From assembly GCF_020687205.1 (NCBI RefSeq), contig NZ_JAJEQE010000003.1, positions 1 through 64,000 of the forward strand: a stretch of DNA of 64,000 nt, given 5' to 3'. The DNA comes from Hominisplanchenecus faecis. GTDB lineage: Bacteria; Bacillota; Clostridia; Lachnospirales; Lachnospiraceae. The translations under genes were made by a program, and so were the position numbers. The notes under the pieces are model-generated. The model made no database searches and had not been told where the DNA came from. It saw nothing but the letters and a program-made list of their open reading frames with translations. Below, one piece after another: positions 17,990 through 27,237 of this stretch (positions are counted from its first letter, which is position 1; each line of letters opens with the position of its first letter).

Positions 17990-18817
17990 ATGGGATTTTT
18001 TGACAAAGCTTTAAAAAAGGTACAGGATGTGGGAGAAAACATTGCCGCATCAGCAAACAATGTAAAAACAGTTGTTGAGACAAGTGTACAGGATACAATG
18101 GAGATCACCGGTCTGAAAAGACAGATCCGTGAATTAGAGAAAGAAATGGATGCACAGTATCTGCAGATCGGAAAGAAATATGCAGAATTTGTAGCAGATA
18201 TGGATGATGCAGAACCGGAAACAGCAGAAAATGAAGCAGCCGAAGCAACAGAATCTTCAGAAGTGATCGATGAAGTGAAGGAAGAAGCAATTGACGAAGT
18301 AAAGGCAGAAGCAGCAGCTGAAACGGTCGATGAAGCAAAAGAAGAAGCAGCTGATGAAACCATCGATGAAGTGAAAGCAGAAGATACAGCAGAAACGATC
18401 GACGAAGAAAAAGAAGTATCCGAAGAGCCGGCAGAAGATAAAGTTGCAGAAGAATCTGATGAGGACGAAGAGCCGGTGTTTGATGTTTCTGATTTCCTGA
18501 CGATCATCAAACAGGATCAGGCAAAGAAAAAGGAGCTGGAAAATCAGCTGGCGGAAGTAGAGAAGAGAGCAAAACAGAATACACTTCTTCGTGAAAAGAC
18601 AAAAGCGGAAGAGTCTTTTGAACAGGAAAAAGGCGTTCTCGACAAAGCACTTGCCATGGAAATTATTTCTAAGGAAGAATATGAGCAGAAGCTGAATATT
18701 GCCAGGAAAAAAGTAGAAAATTTTGAAGAGATCAAAAAAATCGAGCAGCAGTTCGAGATGGGCATTATCACAAAAGAAGAAAAAGATGAGAAAATAAATG
18801 CCATTCTGAATGCCTGA
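17990..18817 (+). CDS. Acidic coiled-coil protein with SHOCT-like C-terminus
   Basis: 275 residues. The N-terminal 60 residues are amphipathic (MGFFDKALKKVQDVGENIAAS), residues about 64-165 are very rich in Glu, Ala and Asp with imperfect repeats of the type ETIDEVKAE, and residues 165-250 form a coiled coil. The last ~25 residues (QFEMGIITKEEKDEKINAI) resemble the SHOCT motif found in oligomerising small domains. No membrane segment or catalytic motif is visible. The function is unknown. Confidence 0.8.
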   Translation: MGFFDKALKKVQDVGENIAASANNVKTVVETSVQDTMEITGLKRQIRELEKEMDAQYLQIGKKYAEFVADMDDAEPETAENEAAEATESSEVIDEVKEEAIDEVKAEAAAETVDEAKEEAADETIDEVKAEDTAETIDEEKEVSEEPAEDKVAEESDEDEEPVFDVSDFLTIIKQDQAKKKELENQLAEVEKRAKQNTLLREKTKAEESFEQEKGVLDKALAMEIISKEEYEQKLNIARKKVENFEEIKKIEQQFEMGIITKEEKDEKINAILNA

Positions 18818-18921
18818 CAAATCTGGTGTCTGCTTTACAGAATCAAAATCAGGTTGTATAATCGGGGCAGAATGTCGTCCGCTGGATGGAAGAAATGGAT
18901 AAAGGAGATGTAGAAGTTATT

Positions 18922-20052
18922 ATGGTAAAGATTGATATTATTTCCGGTTTTTTGGGTGCAGGTAAAACGACCCTGATCAAAAAACTGTTACAGGATGCAT
19001 TTAAAGGACAGCAGGTGGTATTGATTGAGAATGAATTCGGCGAGATCGGTATTGACGGTGGATTTTTGAAAGATGCAGGAATCGAGATCAAAGAAATGAA
19101 TTCCGGCTGTATCTGCTGCTCTCTGGTAGGAGATTTCGGAACTGCTTTGAAAGAAGTGGTAGAGAAATATCACCCGGATCGCATCGTGATCGAGCCGTCA
19201 GGTGTCGGCAAACTTTCTGACGTTATCCATGCAGTTGAAAATCTGCATCTGGAAGCAGACGGAGAAGTGAAACTGAACAGTGCCGTTACGGTTGTCGATG
19301 TTCTGAAATGCAAAATGTATCTGAAGAACTTTGGTGAATTCTTCAAGAATCAGGTAGAAGCAGCCGGCACGATCATCCTGAGCCGTACCGATACAAAGAA
19401 GGCAACACCGGAAAAAATCGAAGCTGCCATCGAACTGATCCGTGAACTGAATCCGGATGCTACGATCATCACAACACCGGTGGAAGATCTGGGTGGACAG
19501 AAGATCCTGGACACGATCGAAGGAATGAAGATCGACCTTTCTCATGTAGAAGAGGATCATGACCACGACGATCATGAGCATCACCATGACCATGGAGAGG
19601 GCTGCACCTGCGGCTGCCATGATCACGATCACGAAGAGCATGAGCATCATCACGATCATGAACATCATCATAACCACGAGGGTCATGATCATCACCATGA
19701 CCATGGAGAGGGCTGCACCTGTGGCTGCCATGACCATGACCACGATGGACATCATCATCACCATCATCACGCAGATGAGGTATTTACAAGCTGGGGTAAG
19801 GAAACCGTCCGTAAATACAGCCGTGAAGAGATTGAAAAGATTCTGAAAACTCTGTCAGAAGACGATTCTTACGGAATGATCCTGCGTGCAAAAGGTATGC
19901 TGGAGAGCGAAGACGGTGTCTGGACTTATTTTGACATGGTTCCGGAAGAAGTGGATATCCGTGAGGGAAGTGCAGAATACACAGGACGTATCTGCGTGAT
20001 CGGTTCCAAACTGGATGAAGCAAAATTAGAGCAGCTGTGGTTTGCGAAATAA
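18922..20052 (+). CDS. G3E (CobW/YjiA-like) GTPase with a His/Cys-rich metal-binding insert
   Basis: 377 residues. Walker A GFLGAGKTT lies at 9-17, ENEFG at 37-41 and the conserved CICC metal site at 63-66, then the C-terminal CobW_C region. Residues about 208-283 are an extraordinary His-rich insert holding two copies of HGEGCTCGCHDHDH, a likely zinc or nickel store. Family members deliver metals to target enzymes using GTP. The open frame extends 12 codons upstream, but family N-termini fit the ATG at 18922. It is followed 18 nt later by a second GTPase-like gene, so both probably act in metal homeostasis. Confidence 0.93.
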   Translation: MVKIDIISGFLGAGKTTLIKKLLQDAFKGQQVVLIENEFGEIGIDGGFLKDAGIEIKEMNSGCICCSLVGDFGTALKEVVEKYHPDRIVIEPSGVGKLSDVIHAVENLHLEADGEVKLNSAVTVVDVLKCKMYLKNFGEFFKNQVEAAGTIILSRTDTKKATPEKIEAAIELIRELNPDATIITTPVEDLGGQKILDTIEGMKIDLSHVEEDHDHDDHEHHHDHGEGCTCGCHDHDHEEHEHHHDHEHHHNHEGHDHHHDHGEGCTCGCHDHDHDGHHHHHHHADEVFTSWGKETVRKYSREEIEKILKTLSEDDSYGMILRAKGMLESEDGVWTYFDMVPEEVDIREGSAEYTGRICVIGSKLDEAKLEQLWFAK

Positions 20053-20070
20053 GGAACAAGGTAAAAAAAG

Positions 20071-21027
20071 ATGAGTGATTTTAATATTTCAACACCGGTT
20101 TATCTTGTGACCGGTGTCCTGGAGAGCGGCAAAACTTCTTTTCTGGATTTTACTGCGAAACAGGATTACTTTCAAATAGAAGGAACAACACTTCTGATCA
20201 CCTGCGAAGAGGGTGAGGAGGAGTACGACGAGAAAGAACTTCTGAAATACAACACGGTTGTCGAGAAGATCGAAGAGCCGGAGGATTTTACATTTGAGAA
20301 CCTCCGTGTTCTGCATCGCAAATATCATCCGGAGCGAGTGCTGCTTGAGTACAATCCGCTCTGGGGTGTCAACAAACTGCGTGCGATGAAACTGCCGCTT
20401 GGATGGGGCATTTCTCAGGAGATCGTGATCGTAGACGGCAGCAGCTATCAGATCTACCGTGCAAATATGCAGTCTCTGTTCTCAGAGATGGTGCAGAATG
20501 CAGATATGGTGATCTTCAATCGCTGTAAATCAAGTGATCCGCTGACCAATTATCGAAGAGGCATCAAGGTTGTCAATCCTTCCTGTGATATCAGCTTTGA
20601 GGATGAGGATGGTGAACTGATCGACCTGTTTGAGGAAAACACGCCGTACGATATGGATGCTCCGATTATCGAAATAGAAGATGTGGATTACGGTATCTTC
20701 TATGTGGATATGGATGACCATCCGGACAAATACGTGGGGAAAACGGTGAAGTTCAAGGCTCGTGCCATGAAGAGCAAAAACAAAGAGGCACCTTATTTTG
20801 TGCCGGGAAGAAAAGCGATGACTTGCTGTGCAGATGATATGCAGATGATCGGCTACATCTGTAAGAGTCCGATCGCTCCGCAGCTGAAACATGGACAGTG
20901 GGTTATGGTCACTGCAAGGGTAGCATTTGAATACGATAAGTTTTATCGCGGAAAAGGTCCTGTGCTGTATGCAAGCAAGGTAGAACCGTGCGAACCGCCG
21001 GCAGATGAAATGGTATATTTTAACTAA
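20071..21027 (+). CDS. GTPase-like protein fused to a TIGR03943/DUF1980-like domain
   Basis: 318 residues. The N-terminal half is G3E-like with Walker A GVLESGKTS (15-23) but lacks the CxCC motif. The C-terminal part has the MTCCADDM segment (about 250-257) and an FVPGRKAM context that I associate with the TIGR03943 (YcgQ) family, usually encoded beside YcgR permeases in zinc-regulated loci. No permease gene is present here. With the upstream GTPase it forms a two-gene operon closed by a terminator. A metal-trafficking role is inferred. Confidence 0.75.
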   Translation: MSDFNISTPVYLVTGVLESGKTSFLDFTAKQDYFQIEGTTLLITCEEGEEEYDEKELLKYNTVVEKIEEPEDFTFENLRVLHRKYHPERVLLEYNPLWGVNKLRAMKLPLGWGISQEIVIVDGSSYQIYRANMQSLFSEMVQNADMVIFNRCKSSDPLTNYRRGIKVVNPSCDISFEDEDGELIDLFEENTPYDMDAPIIEIEDVDYGIFYVDMDDHPDKYVGKTVKFKARAMKSKNKEAPYFVPGRKAMTCCADDMQMIGYICKSPIAPQLKHGQWVMVTARVAFEYDKFYRGKGPVLYASKVEPCEPPADEMVYFN

Positions 21028-21032
21028 GTAAG

Positions 21033-21060
21033 CAAAACGCTGGCGAAAGCCGGCGTTTTG
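21033..21060 (+). terminator. Terminator of the GTPase pair
   Basis: CAAAACGC-TGGC-GAAA-GCCG-GCGTTTTG forms a 12-bp stem with a GAAA tetraloop, directly after the operon. Confidence 0.8.
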
Positions 21061-21140
21061 TGCGTTTGGTCTGATACAGCTTCCGGCGGACAGCAGAGGT
21101 GCAGGATATCAGATTTTTTCTGCGGATTGGGGGTTTTATT

Positions 21141-22442
21141 ATGAGAATGTATGATCTGATCAGGAAAAAGCGAGATGGGGAAAGATTAGCAAAAGAAGAA
21201 ATTGACTGGATGATCCGAAGTTATACAAATGGGGAAATCCCAGATTATCAGATGTCAGCACTGATGATGGCGATTTATTTTCGAGGGATGAATGAACAGG
21301 AAACCTTAAATCTGACGCTTGCCATGGCGGACAGCGGAGAGCGGCTGGATCTTTCGGCAATCCATGGGATTAAAGTTGACAAGCATTCGACAGGAGGTGT
21401 TGGGGACAAGACATCGCTGGCACTTGTTCCGCTTGTAGCTTCCTGCGGAATTCCGGTAGCGAAAATGAGCGGCAGAGGCCTTGGGCATACCGGTGGCACG
21501 ATCGACAAGCTGGAGAGCTTTTCCGGATTTTCAACGGCAATCCCGGTTGAAACGTTTATAAAGAATGTCAACACGATCGGCATTTCGATCATGGGACAGA
21601 CGGCAGATCTGGCTCCGGCTGACAAAAAACTCTATGCCCTGCGGGATGTGACGGCGACCGTGGACAATCTTTCACTGATCGCCAGCTCGATCATGAGCAA
21701 GAAACTGGCTGCCGGTGCCGATGCGATTGTTCTGGATGTCAAGACCGGAAGCGGAGCTTTTATGAAAAGCGAAGAAGATGCGTTTGCTCTGGCAGAAGAG
21801 ATGGTGACGATCGGCAAAAATGCAGGGCGTCAGATGCATGCACTGATCACCGATATGGATCAGCCGCTTGGTTATGCAATCGGAAATGCTCTGGAAGTAA
21901 AGGAAGCGATCGCAACTTTGAACGGCAGCGGCCCGGAAGATTTCACGGAGCTGGTTCTGGCACTCGGAAGCCGGATGCTGATCGCCGGCAAAAAGGCAGA
22001 GGATGTCGCTTCCGCAGAAAAAATGCTGCGGCAGTCCATCCAGAATGGAGATGCACTTAGAAAACTGGAAGCATTTGTCAAAGCACAGGGCGGCACAGGA
22101 GAAGAAGTTTCTCATCCGGAGAAACTGCCTGCAGCCTCTATGCAGATTGCAGTACCATCGCCGAAGAGCGGCTATATTTCTCATATCCAGTGTGATGAAA
22201 TCGGAGTCTGCTCCCTGCTTCTTGGAGGCGGAAGAGAGACAAAAGACAGTGTGATCGACCTTTCGGTAGGACTGGAGCTGAAAAAGAAAGTCGGAGATTA
22301 TGTCGAAAAAGGTGAGACACTGGCGGTTCTGCATGCAAATGATCAGGAAAAAGCCGGGCAGGCAGAAGAGAGATTCCTGCGTGCATACCGGTTTTCCGAG
22401 ACGCAACCACCGAAACGTCCGATGATTTTCGGAGAAATTTAA
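21141..22442 (+). CDS. pdp: Pyrimidine-nucleoside phosphorylase
   Basis: 433 residues. It converts uridine, thymidine or deoxyuridine plus phosphate to the base and (deoxy)ribose-1-phosphate. Family signatures are clear: MRMYDLIRKKRDG at the start, the DKHSTGGVGDKTS phosphate-binding segment, and SGRGLGHTGGTIDKLE. The start is the ATG at 21141; the frame extends 14 codons upstream without support. Thymidine phosphorylase (deoA) shares these motifs, and the length and Firmicutes context favour pdp. It is transcribed alone. Confidence 0.93.
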   Translation: MRMYDLIRKKRDGERLAKEEIDWMIRSYTNGEIPDYQMSALMMAIYFRGMNEQETLNLTLAMADSGERLDLSAIHGIKVDKHSTGGVGDKTSLALVPLVASCGIPVAKMSGRGLGHTGGTIDKLESFSGFSTAIPVETFIKNVNTIGISIMGQTADLAPADKKLYALRDVTATVDNLSLIASSIMSKKLAAGADAIVLDVKTGSGAFMKSEEDAFALAEEMVTIGKNAGRQMHALITDMDQPLGYAIGNALEVKEAIATLNGSGPEDFTELVLALGSRMLIAGKKAEDVASAEKMLRQSIQNGDALRKLEAFVKAQGGTGEEVSHPEKLPAASMQIAVPSPKSGYISHIQCDEIGVCSLLLGGGRETKDSVIDLSVGLELKKKVGDYVEKGETLAVLHANDQEKAGQAEERFLRAYRFSETQPPKRPMIFGEI

Positions 22443-22484
22443 AAGAATTTCAAATAATACATATGAAACATACTGAAATTATGG

Positions 22485-22595
22485 TATAAAGAAAGCGTGA
22501 TGTAAAATTGAGTGTCTTACTCTGCAAAAAGCAATTTGTATAACTTTACCGCAGAGAAGCATTCCCCCGCTTCAACTGCACGGAGCACTAAGCGG
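22485..22595 (+). promoter_or_regulatory. Extended -10 promoter and structured leader before the sulfite reductase
   Basis: TGGTATAAA at 22482-22490 fits an extended -10 box. The leader then holds two successive stems: CTCTGC (22520-22525) with GCAGAG (22551-22556), and CCGCTT (22567-22572) with AAGCGG (22590-22595). No known riboswitch consensus was recognised. Confidence 0.45.
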
Positions 22596-22680
22596 TGGCA
22601 GGAGTGAAAATCTGCTCAGGAGTATCTTTATGACATCATTTGTTTAAAACAAAAGAATAAATAATATGAGGAGAACTGAT

Positions 22681-24255
22681 ATGGAACAGCTGATTCAGGA
22701 ATGGAGAGCATCTCTTCCGAAATTCCGGGAGATGACAGAAAAATTTTATGCGAAAGAAGTAAGCGTGAAAGAATACAAAGGATTTTCCGGAGGATACGGA
22801 AGCTATGCCCAGAAAGGCGGCGAGGCAAGCATGCTGCGTCTGCGTATGCCGGGCGGAAGACTGACAAAAGAAAAACTGAAATTTATCGCAGAGATGGTAG
22901 AACAGTATCATGTGGACAAAGCACATTTTACGACTTGCCAGGCAGTGCAGCTGCATGATCTGGACAAAGACAGTGTCTGTGACATCATGGAAAAAGCAGT
23001 GGATGTCGGTATCATCACAAAAGGCGGCGGCGGAGATTTCCCGCGAAATGTGATGTGCTCTCCGCTTTCCGGCGTAGAAATGGGAGAATATTTTGACGTA
23101 CTGCCGTATGCAGAGGCTGTGTCTGATTATCTTCTGAAAAACGCAGATAAAGTGACCATGCCGCGAAAACTGAAAGTCGGATTTTCCAATTCTCCGGCCA
23201 ATGTGACACATGCGACCTTTCGTGATCTTGGATTTGTAGCAGCAGAGGACGGAACATTTACCGTATATAGTGCGGGCGGACTGGGCAACAATCCACGCAT
23301 GGGTGTGAAAGTGGCAGAAAACGTAGAGCCGTCACAGATCCTGTATTATGTGCAGGCGATGGTCAATACCTTCCTGGCATACGGAAACTATGAGAACCGC
23401 GGAAAAGCCAGAACACGTTATATGCAGGAAAAACTGGGAAGCGAAGGCTATGTGAAGGCATTTCTGGAGAAACTCGAAGAAGTAAAGAAAAATGAAAAAC
23501 TGGATCTGAACCTTGCTGTTTCCGGTACAGAAAAAGCAGCCGACGGTGAACTTCAGACAGAAAACAAACGAATCGTGGCACAGAAACAGCCGGGACTGTA
23601 TGCAGTAAAATATCATCCGATCGGCGGTGTGCCGAAAGTGTCAAAATTTGGCGAGATCTATGAAAGCATCAAAGATGTATCGGATGCAGAAATCCGCATT
23701 TCACCGGATGAGACAGTCTATATCATCAACCTGACGGCAAAAGAAGCAGAAAAAGTGCTTGCAGCTACGGATGACGGAGCAGAAACTTTATTCGAAAGTT
23801 CCGTATCCTGTATCGGAGCAACGATCTGCCAGGTTGGTGTGCGTGATTCCCAGGGACTTTTAAGAAAACTGGTTGAGACAGCAAAAGAATATGATTTTGT
23901 GGACGGTGTACTGCCGCAGATCCATATTTCCGGATGTACTTCATCCTGTGGGACACATCAGATTGGAAAGATCGGTTTCCACGGCGGAGTAAAGAGAATA
24001 GACGGTGTGACAGAGCCGGTATTTACGCTTCATGTGAACGGCTGTGACAGACAGGGGCAGGAGGCATTTGGTGAATCCTGGGGCATGATCAAAGAAAGCG
24101 ATATCCCGGACTTTCTCATGGAAGTTGGAAAAACCGTTCAGCAGGAAAACACCGTGTTTGCCACATGGTATGAAAAGACACCGGAGAAATTAAAAGAGAT
24201 TGCTGAAAAATATCTGATTAATTCAAGTCGAACGCACGTGAGACTTGGTGCGTGA
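22681..24255 (+). CDS. Siroheme [4Fe-4S] sulfite/nitrite reductase family protein
   Basis: 524 residues in the two-repeat layout of ferredoxin-type sulfite/nitrite reductases. The cluster and siroheme ligands are Cys377, Cys383 (CIGATIC), Cys419 and Cys423 (CTSSC). The enzyme reduces sulfite to sulfide or nitrite to ammonium, and the substrate cannot be chosen from sequence. An AGGAG site 7 nt upstream supports the ATG at 22681. The last ten residues (SSRTHVRLGA) and the stop are encoded by a family 2 repeat that begins at 24223, so the C-terminus was probably remodelled by repeat insertion. Confidence 0.92.
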   Translation: MEQLIQEWRASLPKFREMTEKFYAKEVSVKEYKGFSGGYGSYAQKGGEASMLRLRMPGGRLTKEKLKFIAEMVEQYHVDKAHFTTCQAVQLHDLDKDSVCDIMEKAVDVGIITKGGGGDFPRNVMCSPLSGVEMGEYFDVLPYAEAVSDYLLKNADKVTMPRKLKVGFSNSPANVTHATFRDLGFVAAEDGTFTVYSAGGLGNNPRMGVKVAENVEPSQILYYVQAMVNTFLAYGNYENRGKARTRYMQEKLGSEGYVKAFLEKLEEVKKNEKLDLNLAVSGTEKAADGELQTENKRIVAQKQPGLYAVKYHPIGGVPKVSKFGEIYESIKDVSDAEIRISPDETVYIINLTAKEAEKVLAATDDGAETLFESSVSCIGATICQVGVRDSQGLLRKLVETAKEYDFVDGVLPQIHISGCTSSCGTHQIGKIGFHGGVKRIDGVTEPVFTLHVNGCDRQGQEAFGESWGMIKESDIPDFLMEVGKTVQQENTVFATWYEKTPEKLKEIAEKYLINSSRTHVRLGA

Positions 24256-24302
24256 TTCTGGTCAGCGAAAGCTGACATATTCTTCTCAGAATCACTGCAC
24301 AT
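24223..24302 (+). repeat. Dispersed palindromic repeat, family 2 (overlaps a gene end)
   Basis: An 80-bp copy related to 17882-17960, starting TCAAGTCGAACG and including GTCAGC-GAAA-GCTGAC. Its first 33 bp are in-frame codons of the sulfite reductase gene. Confidence 0.8.
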
Positions 24303-24314
24303 CCTCGCGGAGCG

Positions 24315-24404
24315 TTTATCTCAGTCGGAGATTGTACTCCCACTGAGAAAGACTTGTTATTACTCACCACTTGCAGAAGTGGGAGTCTTCTCGACTGAGA
24401 TAAA
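24315..24404. repeat. Large inverted repeat, family 3
   Basis: A 90-bp unit whose arms TTTATCTCAGTCGGAGA and TCTCGACTGAGATAAA pair almost perfectly, with an inner pair CTCCCACT/AGTGGGAG. The left arm recurs exactly at 27154-27170. Confidence 0.8.
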
Positions 24405-24421
24405 AAACTTTTGACTTCAAT

Positions 24422-24468
24422 GGATGCCTGCGAATTGCTCCATTACAAAGTAACTCTCACAATCCTGT
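24422..24468 (-). repeat. Dispersed palindromic repeat family 1, core copy
   Basis: GATGCC terminus followed by the hairpin core with GAATTGC, GTTAC-like stem, AAA loop and TCACAAT. It matches the middle of the copy at 36437-36643. Confidence 0.75.
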
Positions 24469-24607
24469 AAATTTTTCCTGTTTTTCAGAAAAAAACTAGC
24501 CGTTTGGATAGTGTACAAAATACAGAAAAATTGCTATACTTTTTCTTGGGAAGAGGAACTTATAAACATAAAATGCAGGAAAACAGCAGAGAAAGCAGGG
24601 TGTTGCA

Positions 24608-27091
24608 TTGGCAGAAAACAGCATGTGGGAAGAGATGATGCAAGGGGAGAAAATCTGCTATGTAAAACCCCGCCGTGCAATCAGGCGGCTGAAAGCGGCA
24701 GATGAAGAGAATATAACAGCGTATATTTATGGGGTCAGCGGTTGCGGCAAAACGGAACTGGTCATGCGATATCTGAAGAACCGGAAATATACGCTGTTTA
24801 ACGCTGGTTTGGTAACAGTGGAGGAGCTGCGTGAGATCAAGGTTTCCAAGCAGCGGAAAACCGTGGTGATCAACAGTCTGCACGATATGGCGATGCAGAA
24901 TGATACTGAGGAGATCCGGGAAGCGATCATCGAACTTGTGGAGCGTGAGGATGTGTGGCTGATTTTGAGCGGACGCTGTGCGGTACCGCCGTGGCTGACT
25001 GCTGTGCGGTATCGTGAAGTCTTCTATGTGATCGGTGAGCAGGAGCTGCTGTTTGATGAAGATCAGGCAGATCAGTATATTGCCATGACCGGGATGATCT
25101 TCAGTGAAGAACAGCTGGCAAAAGAAAAAGCATACTGCGTTGGTATGCCGATCGGCTGGAGCATCACAAATAGTGTCTATTGGCAGATGCGTATGGGGCA
25201 GGATGAAAAGGATGTCACGAAACCGTTTTCAGATGAAGAATACCGGACGATGGTGGGAGAGGCACTGAGCCAGATGTGGGATTATCTGGAATATCATGTC
25301 TATGACCGCTGGGAAATATCAATACAGGAATTTCTGATGGAAGTTGCAATTGTGGAAGATTTTACCGTATATATGGCGGAGATGATCACCGGACGCAATG
25401 ATGTAGAATCGCTTCTTGGAAGGATTCAGTGGATCGGTAATTTCATGGATATTGTCCGAAACGGAAGTGAAACGGTCTACAAACTCAGAAATCAAATGCG
25501 GATCAGCATGATCCGGAGGCTGAGGCGAAAATACACAAAAGAGCAGATCCGTAAGCTTTACGAAAATGCAGGACTTTATTACCAGATCAGTAAGCAGCCG
25601 TTAAAGGCTCTTTCCATGTATCAACAGGTGAATGACACGGAAAGAATCGCATCGGTGCTGATCGATAATGTGCGGATAGCACCAAACAATGCTTATTATT
25701 ATGAACTGAAACAGTACTATCTTAAACTGCCGGAAGAAAAAATATGTAAAAGCCCGGAACTGATGTGTGGTATGAGTATGCTGCAGTCGCTGCTTTTAAA
25801 TACCGAAGAGAGCGAACGTTGGTACCGGGAGCTTCAAAAATATGCAAAAGAACATACCGGAAGTGAACGGCGTTCAGCAAAAGGAAAGATCCTGTATCTG
25901 GATATCGGACTTCCGCACCGTGGCAGTGACCATATGGTAGAAATCCTGAAAAATGCATATTTGCTTCTTTTGGATAAAGAAGTAAAAATACAGGAGTTTT
26001 CCGTTACCAGCAATCAGGCTTCCCAGATGAACGGCGGCAAGGATTTCTGTGAGTGGAGCAAGCGTGACCGGGAGCTTGCCGGAAGCATTGGCAAGATTGT
26101 GGAATTTGTACTTGGAAAATATGGTAAGGGGCTTGTAAATCTGGCACTTGCAGAAAGCTTTTTTGAAAAGGGCGGAGATAATTATGAAGTTGCGATGCTT
26201 GCAAATAAGGGAAGAATACAGGCGGAGGCAGGAGGCAAGATCGAGCAGTGTTTTGTCGGAGACGGCATGCTTGCCTGGCTTCATATTATTACCGGAAAAG
26301 TAAAAGAAGCGGAGGAGCTTCTGACCAGATTCAAGGGTAAAGCACAGCAGGAAAATGCAGAAAGAATTCTGCCGAATATCGATACCTTTCTCGTTCGCTG
26401 TGCATTATATGATGCGGACAAAGCAGCGATTGCAAAATGGCTTGCCCAGGCACCGGATGAAGAACTGATATTCTCTATTTATGATCGTTTTCATTATATT
26501 ACGAAAGTGCGTGTGTATCTGCAGAATGGCAGAAACGAGCAGGCTTATCATCTGCTTTTGAAATGTGCCTATTATGCAAAAGTGATGCAGCGTACCTACA
26601 TTGATATAGAAGTGAAACTGCTTCTTGCGATCACGCAGTACCGCATGGGTGAGAAAAAATGGGATGAAACACTTGGCGAGGCACTGACAAAAGCAGAAGA
26701 ATATCATTTTGTACGGATCATCACAAGAGAAGGTGCGGCTATCCGACCGCTGCTTCTGGCGACCTCCTGGAAGCCGTCGGAAGTGGAGAAAAATCCGGCA
26801 CAGACAAGGAAAAATAAACAATTCTGGGCAAAGGTTCAGGACGAGACAGAAAAAATGGCACGATTCTATCCGGCGTATTTAAAAGTGGGTGTGGAAGAAG
26901 TCACATTGAGTGATACAATGCTTCGAATCCTGAAACTGCAGGCAGATGGAATGTCAAAAGAAAAAATTGCGGCAGAGCTGAATATGACAACCGCTAATGT
27001 AAAATATCATACACAGCAGATCTACAAAAGACTCGGTGTTTCCAATAAGGCAGGAGCCGTGATGGAAGCGGGCAAACGAGGACTGATCTGA
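24608..27091 (+). CDS. MalT/LAL-type LuxR-family transcriptional regulator
   Basis: 827 residues. A STAND-type NTPase domain at the N-terminus has Walker A GVSGCGKT (42-49), the middle is helical TPR-like, and the C-terminal 60 residues form a LuxR HTH (LRILKLQADGMSKEKIAAEL...). The best start is TTG at 24608, behind a weak GGGTG site; the ATG at 24623 is an alternative. The promoter region shows an extended TGCTATACT -10 box just upstream. Targets are unknown. Neither neighbour is an obvious partner. Confidence 0.88.
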   Translation: MAENSMWEEMMQGEKICYVKPRRAIRRLKAADEENITAYIYGVSGCGKTELVMRYLKNRKYTLFNAGLVTVEELREIKVSKQRKTVVINSLHDMAMQNDTEEIREAIIELVEREDVWLILSGRCAVPPWLTAVRYREVFYVIGEQELLFDEDQADQYIAMTGMIFSEEQLAKEKAYCVGMPIGWSITNSVYWQMRMGQDEKDVTKPFSDEEYRTMVGEALSQMWDYLEYHVYDRWEISIQEFLMEVAIVEDFTVYMAEMITGRNDVESLLGRIQWIGNFMDIVRNGSETVYKLRNQMRISMIRRLRRKYTKEQIRKLYENAGLYYQISKQPLKALSMYQQVNDTERIASVLIDNVRIAPNNAYYYELKQYYLKLPEEKICKSPELMCGMSMLQSLLLNTEESERWYRELQKYAKEHTGSERRSAKGKILYLDIGLPHRGSDHMVEILKNAYLLLLDKEVKIQEFSVTSNQASQMNGGKDFCEWSKRDRELAGSIGKIVEFVLGKYGKGLVNLALAESFFEKGGDNYEVAMLANKGRIQAEAGGKIEQCFVGDGMLAWLHIITGKVKEAEELLTRFKGKAQQENAERILPNIDTFLVRCALYDADKAAIAKWLAQAPDEELIFSIYDRFHYITKVRVYLQNGRNEQAYHLLLKCAYYAKVMQRTYIDIEVKLLLAITQYRMGEKKWDETLGEALTKAEEYHFVRIITREGAAIRPLLLATSWKPSEVEKNPAQTRKNKQFWAKVQDETEKMARFYPAYLKVGVEEVTLSDTMLRILKLQADGMSKEKIAAELNMTTANVKYHTQQIYKRLGVSNKAGAVMEAGKRGLI

Positions 27092-27108
27092 AAATGCAAA
27101 GAAAAGAA

Positions 27109-27158
27109 ACCACAGCACTTGCTGACTGAATCGGTCGGTGGTGCGTGGTTTTTTTTAT
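27109..27158 (+). terminator. Terminator of the MalT-like gene
   Basis: AAACCAC-GCAC pairs with GGTGC-GTGGTTT across a partly paired stem, followed by a run of Ts. Confidence 0.75.
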
Positions 27159-27220
27159 CTCAGTCGGAGAAAACTCCCGCTTCTATAAATGGCGAGCAAC
27201 AAATTTGACCCTGACATCAT
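27154..27220. repeat. Composite of family 3 arm and family 1 end fragments
   Basis: TTTATCTCAGTCGGAGA (27154-27170) equals the left arm of the family 3 repeat. TTTGACCCTGACATCAT (27204-27220) is a diverged family 1 right end. The tract looks like a graveyard of repeat fragments. Confidence 0.65.
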
Positions 27221-27237
27221 GGCAAATTTTGAATGCA

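Noticed and set aside
19540-19770. CRISPR-like or satellite repeat in the His-rich stretch
   Set aside because: The near-repeats are in frame and encode alternating His/Asp and a duplicated CTCGC block inside a GTPase gene. Unit length and spacing are irregular, so it is a protein metal-binding insert.
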